Source: Candidatus Galacturonatibacter soehngenii (GTDB lineage Bacteria > Bacillota > Clostridia > Lachnospirales > Lachnospiraceae). From it: a DNA stretch of 64,000 bases. The notes under the pieces are model-generated. The model made no database searches. It worked only from the letters and a program-made list of their open reading frames with translations, and was not told where the DNA came from. The stretch spans positions 124,001-188,000 of the forward strand of contig NZ_WAGX01000003.1 of assembly GCF_008830185.1 (NCBI RefSeq). The letters run 5' to 3'. Numbering within the stretch: position 1 is the stretch's first letter; each line of letters opens with the position of its first letter. Shown one piece after another: positions 1-7,311 of this stretch. The position numbers were made by a program, and so were the translations under genes.

Positions 1-632
1 AACTTGCAAAGCTTGGACATGTGGTGATTTGTCCAGATATTAGAGGGTTTGGGGAAAGAAGAGAAGAGGCATTGCAATCCGATAAAGAGTCTGATTTTAT
101 CAATGGAACTTGTTTTCATTTGGCTCATATGGCTGAGCCACTTGGACAGACAGTTATCGGTATGCATGTTTGGGATATGATGAGGTTGTTAGATTATGTA
201 AAAGAAAGAGCAGGGTGGAATTTTGAGAAAATCGGTTGTGTAGGATTTTCAGGCGGTGGAATGATTACCCTTTGGCTTACAGCACTGGATGATAGAATTC
301 ATAAAGCATGCATCAGCGGTTATTTCTATGGATATCAGGATTCCTTGTTAGAATTAAATGGTAATTGCAGTTGTAACTATGTGCCTCATCTTTGGAAATA
401 TGTCGATATGGGAGATATAGGAGCGCTGCTTGCACCAAGAAATATAGTGATACAATCGGCAAGAGAGGACCACTTGAATGGAAAAAGAGGTCTTCAAAAT
501 GTATTTGAGCAATTAGACATTATGAAAAAAGCTTACCACATTTTTGATAAAGAAGAATGCTTATATCATGATATCAGAGAAGGTGGACATTGCTTTCACA
601 ATGAAATATTAAATAGGTTTGTGTCATTGTAA
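1..632 (+). CDS. Alpha/beta hydrolase (dienelactone hydrolase / acetyl-esterase-like), 5' end cut off
   Basis: The reading frame is open from the first bases of the window (frame starting at base 3), so the gene begins upstream and only its C-terminal part of about 210 residues is seen. A G-x-S-x-G nucleophile elbow (GFSGGG) lies about 80 residues into the visible part. A late acidic site (SAREDH) and a histidine (GGHCFH) near the end fit the Asp and His of the serine-hydrolase triad. The upstream stretch PDIRGFGER resembles oxyanion-loop regions of cytosolic esterases of the Abhydrolase_7 / dienelactone hydrolase type. No signal peptide can be judged because the N-terminus is missing. The substrate cannot be told from the sequence; deacetylation of sugars is a family-based guess. 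A strong hairpin follows the stop. Confidence 0.75.
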   Translation, partial: LAKLGHVVICPDIRGFGERREEALQSDKESDFINGTCFHLAHMAEPLGQTVIGMHVWDMMRLLDYVKERAGWNFEKIGCVGFSGGGMITLWLTALDDRIHKACISGYFYGYQDSLLELNGNCSCNYVPHLWKYVDMGDIGALLAPRNIVIQSAREDHLNGKRGLQNVFEQLDIMKKAYHIFDKEECLYHDIREGGHCFHNEILNRFVSL

Positions 633-671
633 TAAAATGAATAAAATAGCATTTTAATTTGAATGAATTTA

Positions 672-710
672 AACTCCTTTTGTTAAACAAATTGTTTGAC
701 GAAAGGAGTT
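672..710 (+). terminator. Rho-independent terminator-like hairpin
   Basis: Arms AACTCCTTT and AAAGGAGTT enclose a second pairing (GTTAAACAA with TTGTTTGAC), so nearly the whole 39 bases folds into one long stem. A T-rich tail (cattttattc) follows. It closes the hydrolase gene. Confidence 0.7.
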
Positions 711-867
711 CATTTTATTCGGAAACAAAAAAGATTTAAGACTAGATCATTATAGTTGTTAGATTTTCGTGTCGTTATTGTGGCAATTACTTTGTTACAA
801 ACAGATAAATCCACCTCTATATTATTGTGAATTTATAACAAAAAATATCGAATAATAAATATAAATA

Positions 868-896
868 TTGACATGAGTAACAAAATGCCATATGAT
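868..896 (+). promoter_or_regulatory. Sigma-A type promoter of the PLP lyase / NhaC operon
   Basis: A perfect -35 TTGACA (868-873) and a near-perfect -10 TATGAT (891-896) are separated by 17 bp. The transcription start would fall at about 903, at the left edge of the operator palindrome (906-936). Confidence 0.8.
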
Positions 897-905
897 GAAT
901 GCAAA

Positions 906-936
906 GTTTAGTGGTTGAACCACTCAACCACTAAAC
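906..936. promoter_or_regulatory. Operator palindrome with FadR/GntR-type core
   Basis: A perfect 13-bp inverted repeat (GTTTAGTGGTTGA, 5-bp spacer, TCAACCACTAAAC) lies just after the -10 box. Inside it, TGGTTGAACCA (912-922) matches the FadR-subfamily GntR operator form TNGTNNNACNA. A repressor bound here would block transcription initiation or early elongation. The FadR-type regulator encoded at 3687-4382, convergent with the operon, is the obvious candidate (inference). Confidence 0.6.
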
Positions 937-967
937 CGTATTCAAAATATTAGAAAAGGAGGTTGTT

Positions 968-2134
968 ATGACAGACAATCAAGACTTACTTGCAATGACC
1001 CATTTGGGTGAAACTCCAGACAAATACATGGGTTCGGTGACACCACCGGTATTTTTAAATTCTTTACATGTGTTTGATTGTGTGGAGGATTATTTTGCTG
1101 TGGATATTTTTAAGGATGAATATTATTACGGACGGGCATCCAATCCGACGGTAACGATCCTTGAGAAAAAGCTTGCAGCATTGGAGCATGGAGAAAGGGC
1201 AGTGGTATATTCTGCTGGGATGGCAGCATGTGCGGCAGCGATTCTAGCCATTTGTAAGACTGGAAGCCATATCATATGTATTCGAGAATCTTATGGGCCA
1301 GTACAACATCTTTTGGATGATTTTTTAAAAGAAAAGATGAATATTTCCGTTACATATGTAGAAGGAAAGGAACTAAAAGAATTTGAAGAGGCCATCCGAC
1401 CGGAAACAGACATGATAATATTGGAAAGTCCAACGACTCTTGTTTTTTCTGTCGTAGATTTAGAAGGAGTGGCATCTCTAGCCAAAAAGCACAAAATTAA
1501 AACATATATTGATAATACCTATGCAACACCGATCTTTCAAAAACCTCTTGATATGGGGATTGATATTGTAATGCATACTATGACAAAATACATTGGAGGT
1601 CACAGTGATTTAATTGGTGGGGTTTTAATTTCAAAAGATGAAGAATTTATGAAGAAATTGATGGTGCAACGTGATTGGTTTGGAGGGGTTCTAGGACCAA
1701 TGGAAGCATGGCTTGCAATAAGGGGATTAAGAACATTGGATGTTAGAATGCAAAGGCACCATGAAACAACGTTACAAGTAGCTAATTTTTTAGAAAAGCA
1801 TCCAAAAATCAATAAGGTATTTTATACTGGTCTAAAATCTCATCCACAGTACGAACTAGCTCGCAAACAGCAAAAGGGTGAGAGTGGTCTACTAAGTATT
1901 GAAGTAAAGGGTAATTTAAAAGATGTGGAGTTATTTGTGGATAGTTTGAAGCTTTTTCAAATTGGATGCTCTTGGGGAGGGTTTGAAAGCTTAGCTATTG
2001 CATACACTTACAACTGGAATGAAGAGCAGTTAAGTTTTCACAATTTGACTCCAAATATAGTTCGATTGCATTGTGGATTAGAAGGAGCACAAAATTTAAT
2101 TAACGATTTAAAACAGGCGTTGGATAAAATCTAA
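968..2134 (+). CDS. Cys/Met-metabolism PLP-dependent lyase (methionine gamma-lyase / cystathionine lyase family)
   Basis: The 388-residue protein has the full length of the transsulfuration PLP enzyme family. YGRASNPT (about 54-61), the YIDNTYATP stretch with Asp182, and the Schiff-base lysine in TMTKYIGGHSD (about Lys207) are all present. The family cleaves or replaces sulfur-linked side chains of cystathionine, methionine or homocysteine; which substrate applies here is not decided by visible residues. AAGGAGG sits 5 bases before the ATG. The next gene, an NhaC-type transporter, starts 15 bp after the stop, so the two are cotranscribed from the promoter at 868. The coupling suggests uptake and breakdown (or export) of a sulfur amino acid. 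Repression by the nearby GntR protein is likely. Confidence 0.85.
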   Translation: MTDNQDLLAMTHLGETPDKYMGSVTPPVFLNSLHVFDCVEDYFAVDIFKDEYYYGRASNPTVTILEKKLAALEHGERAVVYSAGMAACAAAILAICKTGSHIICIRESYGPVQHLLDDFLKEKMNISVTYVEGKELKEFEEAIRPETDMIILESPTTLVFSVVDLEGVASLAKKHKIKTYIDNTYATPIFQKPLDMGIDIVMHTMTKYIGGHSDLIGGVLISKDEEFMKKLMVQRDWFGGVLGPMEAWLAIRGLRTLDVRMQRHHETTLQVANFLEKHPKINKVFYTGLKSHPQYELARKQQKGESGLLSIEVKGNLKDVELFVDSLKLFQIGCSWGGFESLAIAYTYNWNEEQLSFHNLTPNIVRLHCGLEGAQNLINDLKQALDKI

Positions 2135-2149
2135 ATTCAGAGGTGAATC

Positions 2150-3628
2150 ATGGAGAAGGTAACAGAAAAAACAACAAAGAAAGCAAATCTTTTAATGGCA
2201 GTACTCCCTTTAGTATTTATGTTTATTGTTCTTTTTGTCGGGTTAATTCTATTTAGTATTGATATAAAAATATTACTACTCATATGTGCAGCGTTTACCG
2301 TGTGCGTGGCTTTATTTTTAGGTCATACTTGGAAAGAGATAGAAAATGAAATTGTAGAAAAGTTAGCAAAAGCATTTCCAGCTATTATGATATTATTATG
2401 CGTTGGATTAATGATTGGATCGTGGGTTATCAGCGGTACAATACCATATTTAGTTTACATAGGATTACAAATAATAAGTCCAAAATATATTATTGTTACC
2501 TCCTTTCTTGTAACGGTAATTTTATCAGTTAGTACAGGTACTTCTTGGGGAGCTGCAGGAACGGTTGGAGCCGCTTTGATGAGTGTGGCAGCAGGTATGG
2601 GGGCACCTCTTCCAGCAGTAGCAGGAGCAATTGTAGCAGGAGCCTATTTTGGTGATAAGATGTCACCATTATCAGATAGTACGAATATGTCAGCCATTGC
2701 AACGAATACGAATTTATATAAACATATCGGTCATATGTTTTATACCACAGTACCAGGCTTTATCATCAGTGTGATTGTATATGTGATAGCAGGAATGTCA
2801 TTTGCAAGCAGCGGAGAAATAGGACAGGTAGATGCAATTGTAAAGGCGTTAGCGCAATTGTTTCATTTGGGTATGCCAGTGGGGCTTATTCTATTAATTC
2901 CTCCAATCATTGTTATTATTGGATCGTTAAAAAAGAAACCAACCATTCCTGTCATGATGATTTCATCAGCAGTGGCAGTCGTGATTGCAATGGTGGTTCA
3001 AGGGGTTTCTTTTACAGATTGTGCAACCAGTATGGTCAGTGGATTTAAAATGGAAATGTTTACAAATCCAGGGATTGATTTAGATAACATAGTAAAAGAG
3101 GTTCCAAATCTATTACAAAGAGGAGGAATGTCCTCCATGATGAATACGGCTTTAATGGCATTTTGTGCATTTGGTTTTATTGGTGCATTAACTGTGGCAG
3201 GAAGTCTTGATGTGATACTAGAGCGTATCATGAAGTATGTAAATGGAACGGGTAAGCTTATTACAGTAACAGCAATATTGGGTGTCATTATTATAACAGT
3301 AATAGGAGAAGCATCTGTAACGTTTCTTATGTTAGGGGGATTATTCCGAGAAGAATACGTAAAAAGAGGTTTAGAGACTAAAAATCTTTCTCGTACCTTA
3401 GAAGATAGTATTACAGTTGTGGAACCATTGGTACCTTGGTCTTTGGCGGGCGTATACATGACATCGACTCTAGGAGTTGCAACCGTTGACTATGCGCCGT
3501 GGTCATGCTTGTGTTATACTGGAGTTATTTTTGCTATTTTGTGGGGATTTACAGGGTTTGGAATTGCAAAAGTGAAAGAAGGCAGTGACAACTATGAAGA
3601 ATATTTACAGTTAAAAAACCAAGAGTAA
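2150..3628 (+). CDS. NhaC-family Na+/H+ antiporter-like transporter
   Basis: A 492-residue integral membrane protein with roughly 11-12 hydrophobic segments and the NhaC-type loop GAYFGDKMSPLSDSTN around residues 166-181. The family includes Na+/H+ antiporters but also malate/lactate and amino-acid carriers (MleN, TyrT, MetT types). The direct operon link to a Cys/Met lyase makes amino-acid or thiol-metabolite transport more likely than plain sodium export; this is inference. GAGGTGA precedes the ATG. A strong terminator hairpin follows the stop. Confidence 0.85.
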   Translation: MEKVTEKTTKKANLLMAVLPLVFMFIVLFVGLILFSIDIKILLLICAAFTVCVALFLGHTWKEIENEIVEKLAKAFPAIMILLCVGLMIGSWVISGTIPYLVYIGLQIISPKYIIVTSFLVTVILSVSTGTSWGAAGTVGAALMSVAAGMGAPLPAVAGAIVAGAYFGDKMSPLSDSTNMSAIATNTNLYKHIGHMFYTTVPGFIISVIVYVIAGMSFASSGEIGQVDAIVKALAQLFHLGMPVGLILLIPPIIVIIGSLKKKPTIPVMMISSAVAVVIAMVVQGVSFTDCATSMVSGFKMEMFTNPGIDLDNIVKEVPNLLQRGGMSSMMNTALMAFCAFGFIGALTVAGSLDVILERIMKYVNGTGKLITVTAILGVIIITVIGEASVTFLMLGGLFREEYVKRGLETKNLSRTLEDSITVVEPLVPWSLAGVYMTSTLGVATVDYAPWSCLCYTGVIFAILWGFTGFGIAKVKEGSDNYEEYLQLKNQE

Positions 3629-3631
3629 ACC

Positions 3632-3670
3632 AAAAAGGTTCTTCTTATGTTTCAAAAGAAGAACCTTTTT
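3632..3670. terminator. Bidirectional terminator between nhaC-like gene and gntR
   Basis: A perfect 15-bp stem (AAAAAGGTTCTTCTT / AAGAAGAACCTTTTT) has T runs on both strands, which suits the convergent genes on either side. Confidence 0.85.
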
Positions 3671-3686
3671 GCTAAGAATAAAACCA

Positions 3687-4382
3687 TTATTGTTTGTTTT
3701 TTAAATTATATCCATAGTCATTGATCGCATCAATGGCTGTTAAAGCATCAACAATATTATTATCCATGATTGCAGTTGCTAATGTTAAATGATCTTCTAC
3801 CGTAGGAAGCCATATGGAGTCATTTCCTGAATCAGAGTCTAATTGACGGATAAAACGATCCTCACGAATTTTATTGATTAGTTGGTGGATAGCTGAGTTA
3901 TTGCCACTTTCATACATTTTACTATGAAAGCTGTGATCTAGGGTATGACTATATACTTTTTCTTTTGCAAGTTTTACCATTTCAGTTGCAATAAAAACTA
4001 AGGATTCCTTTTGACTTAGAGTTGCACGGTCAATCGCATTTTGTACTGCTTGGTGATCCAGTGTATTTTGTAACTCTCTAATCTCATCAATCGAACATTC
4101 ATTCAAACGAATGGAAAGAGAGTTTTTCTCGCCATAGGAATCTTTAATGAAAACACCTCTGCCTGTTTTAACTACAATGATACCTCGGTCTTCAAGGATA
4201 CGAAGAGCCTCTCTTACAGAGTTTCTACTGGTTTGAAGCATACCAGACATATCACGTTCAGAAGGCAATTTATCTCCCGGCTGTAAACGGTTCACTTTAA
4301 TGTAACTATAGATGGAATCAGATATTCTTAGATAAAGTGATTTTTTTTCAATTGGTTCTAAGGTTGCTTTATTTTCTAACAT
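3687..4382 (-). CDS. GntR-family regulator, FadR/FCD subgroup
   Basis: An N-terminal winged HTH (LQPGDKLPSERDMSGMLQTSRNSVREALRILEDRGII, about residues 33-69, quoted in part) is followed by a helical effector domain with FCD-like histidines (DHSFHSKMYE and EDHLTLATAI). FCD proteins bind small organic acids or amino acids, often with a metal. The start was set at the ATG at 4382, which has AGGAG six bases upstream, rather than an in-frame GTG 12 bases earlier that overlaps that ribosome site. It follows the XRE gene by 26 bp and is probably cotranscribed with it. The FadR-type palindrome at 906-936 is its likely target, controlling the lyase-transporter operon. Confidence 0.85.
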   Translation of the reverse strand: MLENKATLEPIEKKSLYLRISDSIYSYIKVNRLQPGDKLPSERDMSGMLQTSRNSVREALRILEDRGIIVVKTGRGVFIKDSYGEKNSLSIRLNECSIDEIRELQNTLDHQAVQNAIDRATLSQKESLVFIATEMVKLAKEKVYSHTLDHSFHSKMYESGNNSAIHQLINKIREDRFIRQLDSDSGNDSIWLPTVEDHLTLATAIMDNNIVDALTAIDAINDYGYNLKNKQ

Positions 4383-4408
4383 ATATCTCCTCACTGTTAT
4401 CCGTACAT

Positions 4409-4825
4409 TTATTGTGACAATAATTTTATCAGCTCAATTTTTTGTTCGTTGCTTAGCGTAGTAACGGATTTAGCAATGATATTACGCAAATTCTCAAAGG
4501 AGAGTTCCATTGTATTAGGATATGGACTGGTTTCGGCTAGTAACAAGGTCCCGTCCTTTGAAGTAAATTGAATATCATAATCTCGAATGACAGACTCCAA
4601 GCGAATATTTTTAACAAATTGATAATAATCTATTTCATAAATTTCAGTCAACTTAAGTAAAATATCTTGTTTTATTTTACGTTCTCCGCACTCATATCGT
4701 TGTAATGTTTTGGCGGCGACATGAAGTTTTTTAGCAACATCTGCAAGGCTTAAATTTTTGGAGAGACGAACTTCTCTTAATTTATCACCAAGATCATAAT
4801 ATAATTCAAAATCTTTTTCAATCAT
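4409..4825 (-). CDS. XRE-family HTH transcriptional regulator
   Basis: 138 residues. The helix-turn-helix (LREVRLSKNLSLADVAKKLH... LQRYECGERKI) occupies about residues 16-58. The C-terminal 75 residues (IRDYDIQFTSKDGTLLLAE and following) match no domain I recognise and probably serve oligomerisation or ligand binding. AAAGGAGATTATCT precedes the ATG. It lies upstream of and in line with the gntR gene, and diverges from a 66-residue gene at 5085. The 259-bp space between them holds three close copies of a 16-bp motif that are candidate binding sites for this protein. Confidence 0.8.
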   Translation of the reverse strand: MIEKDFELYYDLGDKLREVRLSKNLSLADVAKKLHVAAKTLQRYECGERKIKQDILLKLTEIYEIDYYQFVKNIRLESVIRDYDIQFTSKDGTLLLAETSPYPNTMELSFENLRNIIAKSVTTLSNEQKIELIKLLSQ

Positions 4826-4854
4826 AGATAATCTCCTTTACTTATACTTATTTT

Positions 4855-5038
4855 ATACCGAAAAAGGACAAAAAGCAAACTTAGCTTGTGACCAATTTTG
4901 GTTGACGAAAAGAGTTTATTGTGATAATATCTATATGTGACCGATAATGGACAACAAAAGAACTTTTGAAAAAATCACAGATTCAGTTTTAATGAATTAT
5001 ATTTTTATGACTCGTTTGTGATTGACCGTAAAAGGACA
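4855..5038. repeat. Array of operator-like 16-bp motifs
   Basis: Three copies of a shared form run in the same orientation: ATACCGAAAAAGGACA (4855-4870), TGACCGATAATGGACA (4938-4953) and TGACCGTAAAAGGACA (5023-5038). A weaker fourth, TGACCAATTTTGGTTG, is at 4889-4904. The ends TGACC and GGACA form an imperfect dyad, as expected for a dimeric XRE repressor. The first copy is next to the XRE start region and the others flank the divergent promoter. Binding by the XRE protein is inference. Confidence 0.55.
4902..4930 (+). promoter_or_regulatory. Promoter for the 66-residue gene
   Basis: TTGACG (4902-4907), 17 bp, TAATAT (4925-4930). Operator-like copies lie immediately around and downstream, so a bound XRE protein would occlude it. 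The leader to the ATG at 5085 is about 150 bases long. Confidence 0.5.
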
Positions 5039-5084
5039 TTTTGTTTATAACTCTTTCATTCAAACAAAAGAATAGGGAAGTAAA

Positions 5085-5285
5085 ATGAAAAAGAACAACA
5101 TTGCACATGAGAACATGCTTGATTTAATCAAACAACAGTACTTACCAGATGAAAACGAAATAAAAATGATAAAGTTGATTCTCGATTTGTTTTCTTCAAA
5201 AGGGCAATTTTATGCAGTCGTATGCGTTTATCAATATGGCGTAATACAAGGAAAAAGGAAGGCAAGGAAGAAAAAGAAGAGATGA
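5085..5285 (+). CDS. Small basic-tailed hypothetical protein (66 aa)
   Basis: I do not recognise this protein. It has a mixed N-terminal half (DLIKQQYLPDENEIKMIKLI), a short hydrophobic stretch (FYAVVCVYQYGVIQG) and a very basic tail (KRKARKKKKR). GGGAAG lies six bases before the ATG, a promoter lies upstream and a clean terminator follows the stop, so it is a self-contained unit. It is divergent from the XRE regulator and sits among its candidate operators, the arrangement of a regulator with its controlled small effector. Nothing in the sequence shows what it does; a DNA-binding accessory protein or a toxin are both open. Confidence 0.6.
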   Translation: MKKNNIAHENMLDLIKQQYLPDENEIKMIKLILDLFSSKGQFYAVVCVYQYGVIQGKRKARKKKKR

Positions 5286-5289
5286 AATA

Positions 5290-5317
5290 AGCTCTCATTA
5301 TAGAGTCAATGAGAGCT
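5290..5317 (+). terminator. Terminator after the 66-residue gene
   Basis: A perfect 9-bp stem AGCTCTCAT / ATGAGAGCT with a 10-base loop is followed by ttcgatttt. It may also serve the minus-strand gene ending at 5352. Confidence 0.75.
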
Positions 5318-5351
5318 TTCGATTTTCCTTATGTAAGAAAAGGTACTTTAA

Positions 5352-5537
5352 TCAAACTACATCACTCACGGTATCATTATCTTTACTGCATAAGTCCCGT
5401 TTGGCAGCAATGGTAGCTAATGTATCTCCAAGTTGACTAAACACTGAGGCCATTAATGCTAATTCGTCATCATCATAGCACTTTGATATGCCACAAGCGA
5501 TTCCACTGATAAATAAAACCAGTTCACATTCATCCAT
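5352..5537 (-). CDS. Small conserved Clostridia-type protein (DUF6774-like)
   Basis: A 61-residue protein with a compact helical body (ECELVLFISGIACGISKC, DDELALMASVFSQLGDTLATIAA) and three or four cysteines. It resembles the small cysteine-bearing proteins common in Lachnospiraceae that I associate with DUF6774; this is memory-based and not searched. The ATG at 5537 was chosen because GAGGTGA lies six bases upstream; an in-frame GTG 9 bases earlier falls inside that site. No function is known. Confidence 0.6.
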   Translation of the reverse strand: MDECELVLFISGIACGISKCYDDDELALMASVFSQLGDTLATIAAKRDLCSKDNDTVSDVV

Positions 5538-5738
5538 ATTTATCACCTCTTCATAATATATTCATCAAAAGCATCCAATATCAAAGATATGCAAAATATA
5601 ATATTTTGATAAAAAAATGTTATTTATATTGAAAAAGATATAAAATTTTTTATATTTATGATAATATGTACATGGATTGTAAATTTATGTATAAAAATAA
5701 GGAATATATGGTAAAGGGAAACGGAAGGGTGATTTATT

Positions 5739-7190
5739 ATGACAAAAAAACAATACGAAAGAGCGAACAAAGCAGTCTTTCCAGTAACTATAATCGGATT
5801 AATTATGATGTTAATGGTAATTATAACAGTAATAAAAGTATCTGGGATAGTATCATGGATACAAATTGCAGTGATTCTTTTATCTTTAGTTACTAATGTG
5901 ATATTTTATGTTACTAAAAAAGACACGAAGACTTGTGCAACCGCTTTAATGCTATCGGTATCATTATCTTATGCAGTTGCTATGTGTATCGGTGTCGAAA
6001 AAATTCAGTATATTTATGCATTTCCATTTCTATTTGCGTCAATGGTATATCTTAATAAAAGATATGTAATGGGTGGAAATGCAGTTGTTATAATTGCAAA
6101 TGTTATTCGAACCATTCGGGCTGCATTAGCAGGAGAAGAGATGTCAGAATACTTGATTATTCTTGTCGTGTTGTTTGTTGCCGCATATTGTTCACAGGTT
6201 ATATCAAGTCTCTTACAAAAATTTAACGAAGAAAATATGGAACATATTAATGAGGCAGCAAAAGAACAAGAAAATATAACGAAAAATCTAATTATGGTGG
6301 CCGACAACATTAGCGATCATTTTGTGAAAGCAAAAGATATGATTGATTTATTAGAAGAAAGCATTAACAGCAATCATTTTGCCATGAATAATATAGCAGA
6401 GAGTACGGAAAGTACGGCAGAATCCATACAAAGACAGGCTGTTATGTGTGCAGAGATTAGAGACAATACCGATACAGCCGAGAGAGAGACTGTAAAAATG
6501 ATTGAGGCTTCTAATGTAACAAAAGAAAACGTTTCAGAAGGTACGAAACTTGTAAGAGGTTTGAAAGAGCAAGCAAGGAACGTCGAAGAAGCTAGTAAAG
6601 TAACAGTTGACGCAACCAATCAATTAACATTAAAAGTAGAGGAAGTTCAAAACATTATAGGCGCAATATTAAATATCTCGAATCAAACAAATCTACTTGC
6701 ATTAAATGCTTCTATTGAAGCTGCAAGAGCGGGAGAAGCAGGAAAAGGATTTGCAGTTGTAGCAGAAGAGATAAGAAAGTTATCAGAACAGACAAAAGAA
6801 GCCTCCAATCAAATCACGCATATTATTGAGCAATTGATTGATGATGTAAAAAAAGCGACAGATAGTATTGATCTTTCAGCTGCCTCTATTCACAAACAAA
6901 ATGAGATGATTGATACCACAAAGAATAAATTTGAATTAATCGATCAAGAGGTAAATGAATTGACAAAAACAATTTATAATACAGAAAAGATAATCAAAGA
7001 AATTCTAAATTCGACTGGGGTGATTGCAGACAATATTACACACTTGTCCTCTACAAGTGAAGAGGTAGCGGCATCTTCTACAGAAGGAGCTAAGACTTCA
7101 AAAGATGCAGTAGAAGAAATGAAAAAAGTAACGCAGGTATTAAACTCTATTTATTTATTAGCAAAAGACTTAAAGAAATATGCAAACTAA
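5739..7190 (+). CDS. Methyl-accepting chemotaxis-type receptor with six-helix membrane domain
   Basis: 483 residues. The N-terminal 155 residues contain six hydrophobic segments (about 15-34, 39-58, 66-86, 89-105, 109-126, 137-155) and no sizeable extracellular loop. The rest is a long coiled coil carrying the signalling hairpin tip ([20 protein letters not shown], near residues 318-337), which contacts CheA/CheW. There is no HAMP-like stretch of normal form. The membrane part may sense within the bilayer or report proton or redox state; that is inference. GAAGGGTGA precedes the ATG. No che genes are nearby, so it is an orphan receptor. Confidence 0.85.
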   Translation: MTKKQYERANKAVFPVTIIGLIMMLMVIITVIKVSGIVSWIQIAVILLSLVTNVIFYVTKKDTKTCATALMLSVSLSYAVAMCIGVEKIQYIYAFPFLFASMVYLNKRYVMGGNAVVIIANVIRTIRAALAGEEMSEYLIILVVLFVAAYCSQVISSLLQKFNEENMEHINEAAKEQENITKNLIMVADNISDHFVKAKDMIDLLEESINSNHFAMNNIAESTESTAESIQRQAVMCAEIRDNTDTAERETVKMIEASNVTKENVSEGTKLVRGLKEQARNVEEASKVTVDATNQLTLKVEEVQNIIGAILNISNQTNLLALNASIEAARAGEAGKGFAVVAEEIRKLSEQTKEASNQITHIIEQLIDDVKKATDSIDLSAASIHKQNEMIDTTKNKFELIDQEVNELTKTIYNTEKIIKEILNSTGVIADNITHLSSTSEEVAASSTEGAKTSKDAVEEMKKVTQVLNSIYLLAKDLKKYAN

Positions 7191-7191
7191 T

Positions 7192-7226
7192 AAGAGCTGT
7201 TGCCCGTAATGACGAGCAACAGTTCT
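7192..7226 (+). terminator. Terminator after the chemoreceptor gene
   Basis: A 12-bp stem AAGAGCTGTTGC / GCAACAGTTCTT (one G-U pair) lies directly after the stop codon. Confidence 0.7.
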
Positions 7227-7311
7227 TCCATTCATAATAAGCGATATCTTAAGTTTTCAACATCAAAAGTATGATCTGTTAAAAGGATTATTAGGAACAA
7301 TGGAGAAAAGA

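Noticed and set aside
2998-3459. 153-codon minus-strand ORF inside the nhaC-like gene
   Set aside because: It is fully antisense to a well-supported membrane protein, lacks a ribosome site and has the biased composition expected of a shadow frame.
4826-5084. Possible CRISPR-like array from the repeated 16-bp motif
   Set aside because: Copies are only 16 bp, imperfect and unevenly spaced, and no cas genes are present; operators are a better explanation.
5666-5896. 76-codon plus-strand ORF just before and into the chemoreceptor gene
   Set aside because: It overlaps the receptor start in another frame, is Asn/Ser-rich and has no ribosome site, while the receptor has a good one.
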